In this document: piece after piece, positions 5,851 through 6,554 of the stretch | Layout of the letters: the number at the start of each line of letters is the position of its first letter | Position numbering within the stretch: position 1 is the stretch's first letter | Assembly: GCA_020344295.1 (NCBI GenBank) | Contig: CP070819.1 | Location: forward strand, 226,385-232,938 | Direction: 5' to 3' | Length of the DNA stretch: 6,554 nucleotides | Source: Dehalococcoidia bacterium | GTDB taxonomy: Bacteria > Chloroflexota > Dehalococcoidia > SZUA-161 | The notes under the pieces: model-generated | Database searches by the model: none | Seen by the model: the letters and a program-made list of their open reading frames with translations, nothing else | Told to the model about the DNA's origin: nothing | Made by a program: the position numbers and the translations under genes

Positions 5851-6554
5851 TTAGTTACGTATAATATAGGACTTTATCCCCGGGAGCACATCTCCGTCAG
5901 GGAAATTCAGCCCGCCGCTATTCTCTGACCATGTAATAGTAGAACCTGGCTGGTACTGGACCTCTATAGCGCCCGCCATGGCGCCGAAAAAATCGCCACT
6001 CGGCTGCGCGGTGAGGTCTCCGATGATGGACATAACGAATATGAAGTCATCCGGGCCCATCTGCACCTTTGGCATAAACCTCACATGACCGACAGCAATG
6101 ATGCATCCAGATCCGGTCAATGTGACCTTGCCTCCTATATCTACGGCATAGTCATTCGGGCTTTCACTCTCCATAGAACAGAATATAGTCTGATTGTTCA
6201 TGTCAAGCGTGAAGTCTTCGTCTGTCTTACCTATATCCACTGCATCGGTAATAAAGAAGGTACCGAATACCTCCTCGCCTGGTGGATCATCCAGCGTTAG
6301 AGTATAGCCTGGATTCACTGACGCTATAATATCCAGCGTCCCTTCCCTGTAGAGCGGCCCCATGGTCTCATCCTGGACTAGGTCTATTTGGCTGAACGGA
6401 TACGGATCCCCGGTATCAACCTGGCTTAAATAGTAGCTTATCAGCTCGGGCACACCGGGCCAGGCGTTGATACCCCAGGTCGCATTACCCTGTAAATCCC
6501 CCTTATTATCGAGCTCTTCATTCAGGGTGACGTTGCCATTTATGACCACACCCG
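5851..6554 (-). CDS. PilX-like beta-rich pilus-associated protein, C-terminal part (runs off the window)
   Basis: The frame is open to the right edge, so the N-terminus is missing; the GTG at 6547-6549 is merely an internal codon. About 234 residues are visible, ending in TAA. The sequence lacks membrane segments and is rich in short beta-type runs such as VVINGNVTLNEEL, AVDIGGKVTLTGSGCIIAVG and IEVQYQPGSTITW, spaced by Gly, Asn and Asp. This pattern resembles the right-handed beta-roll tail of secreted or pilus-associated proteins that carry a PilX-type N-terminus in Chloroflexota and other monoderms. Composition is acidic. An intrinsic terminator lies 110 bases downstream, so it belongs to a transcript separate from pilN. 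Role as a minor pilin or pilus-tip component is inferred from neighbourhood and fold style; the missing N-terminus, which should hold a prepilin-like helix, would decide. The C-terminus may be altered by a frameshift (see findings). Confidence 0.6.
   Translation of the reverse strand, partial: GVVINGNVTLNEELDNKGDLQGNATWGINAWPGVPELISYYLSQVDTGDPYPFSQIDLVQDETMGPLYREGTLDIIASVNPGYTLTLDDPPGEEVFGTFFITDAVDIGKTDEDFTLDMNNQTIFCSMESESPNDYAVDIGGKVTLTGSGCIIAVGHVRFMPKVQMGPDDFIFVMSIIGDLTAQPSGDFFGAMAGAIEVQYQPGSTITWSENSGGLNFPDGDVLPGIKSYIIRN

Overview
The window holds a type IV pilus / prepilin region in which every supported gene lies on the minus strand (transcription runs from high to low coordinates). It has inner-membrane alignment proteins (PilN, PilO, PilM), a prepilin peptidase (PilD), a short minor-pilin-like protein, a full-length pilin, a decayed third pilin copy, and at the right edge the end of a PilX-like protein. 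Base composition looks close to balanced. No PilP or PilQ secretin is seen. That fits a monoderm or secretin-less bacterium, and the overall style (long pilin with an aromatic C-terminus, PilX-like beta-rich protein) suggests a Chloroflexota/Dehalococcoidia-like organism. The taxonomic guess is inference only.

Layout in order of transcription. 6554-5851: C-terminal part of a PilX-like, beta-rich secreted protein, followed by an intrinsic terminator at 5719-5740. 5586-4523: pilN and pilO overlap by four bases (ATGA), behind a plausible sigma-70-type promoter at 5622-5650. pilM (4509-3619) follows after 13 bases. A 200-base gap (3618-3419) carries an imperfect hairpin. Then come pilD (3418-2627), a 132-residue prepilin (2533-2135) and the 235-residue pilin (1986-1279), which has a very strong ribosome binding site and a classic terminator at 1201-1232. 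Past the terminator, 946-287 is a third pilin homologue whose start codon reads ATA and whose C-terminal part is interrupted by TAA and TGA. The left 286 bases hold two perfect palindromes and no convincing gene.

How the parts would work together: PilD trims the ten-residue leader of the two intact prepilins and methylates the new N-terminal Phe. PilM is expected to sit on the cytoplasmic face and bind the Asn-Leu-Leu-Pro N-terminus of PilN. PilN and PilO should pair through their coiled coils and ferredoxin-like domains to align the machine. The pilin at 1986-1279 is the likely major subunit, with the 132-residue protein and the PilX-like protein as minor or priming components. The motor ATPases (PilB, PilT) and platform protein PilC are not in this window.

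The least ordinary features are the pilin pseudogene with three independent lesions, the gene order N-O-M instead of M-N-O, the eroded nucleotide-binding signatures of PilM, and two kinds of REP-like palindrome.
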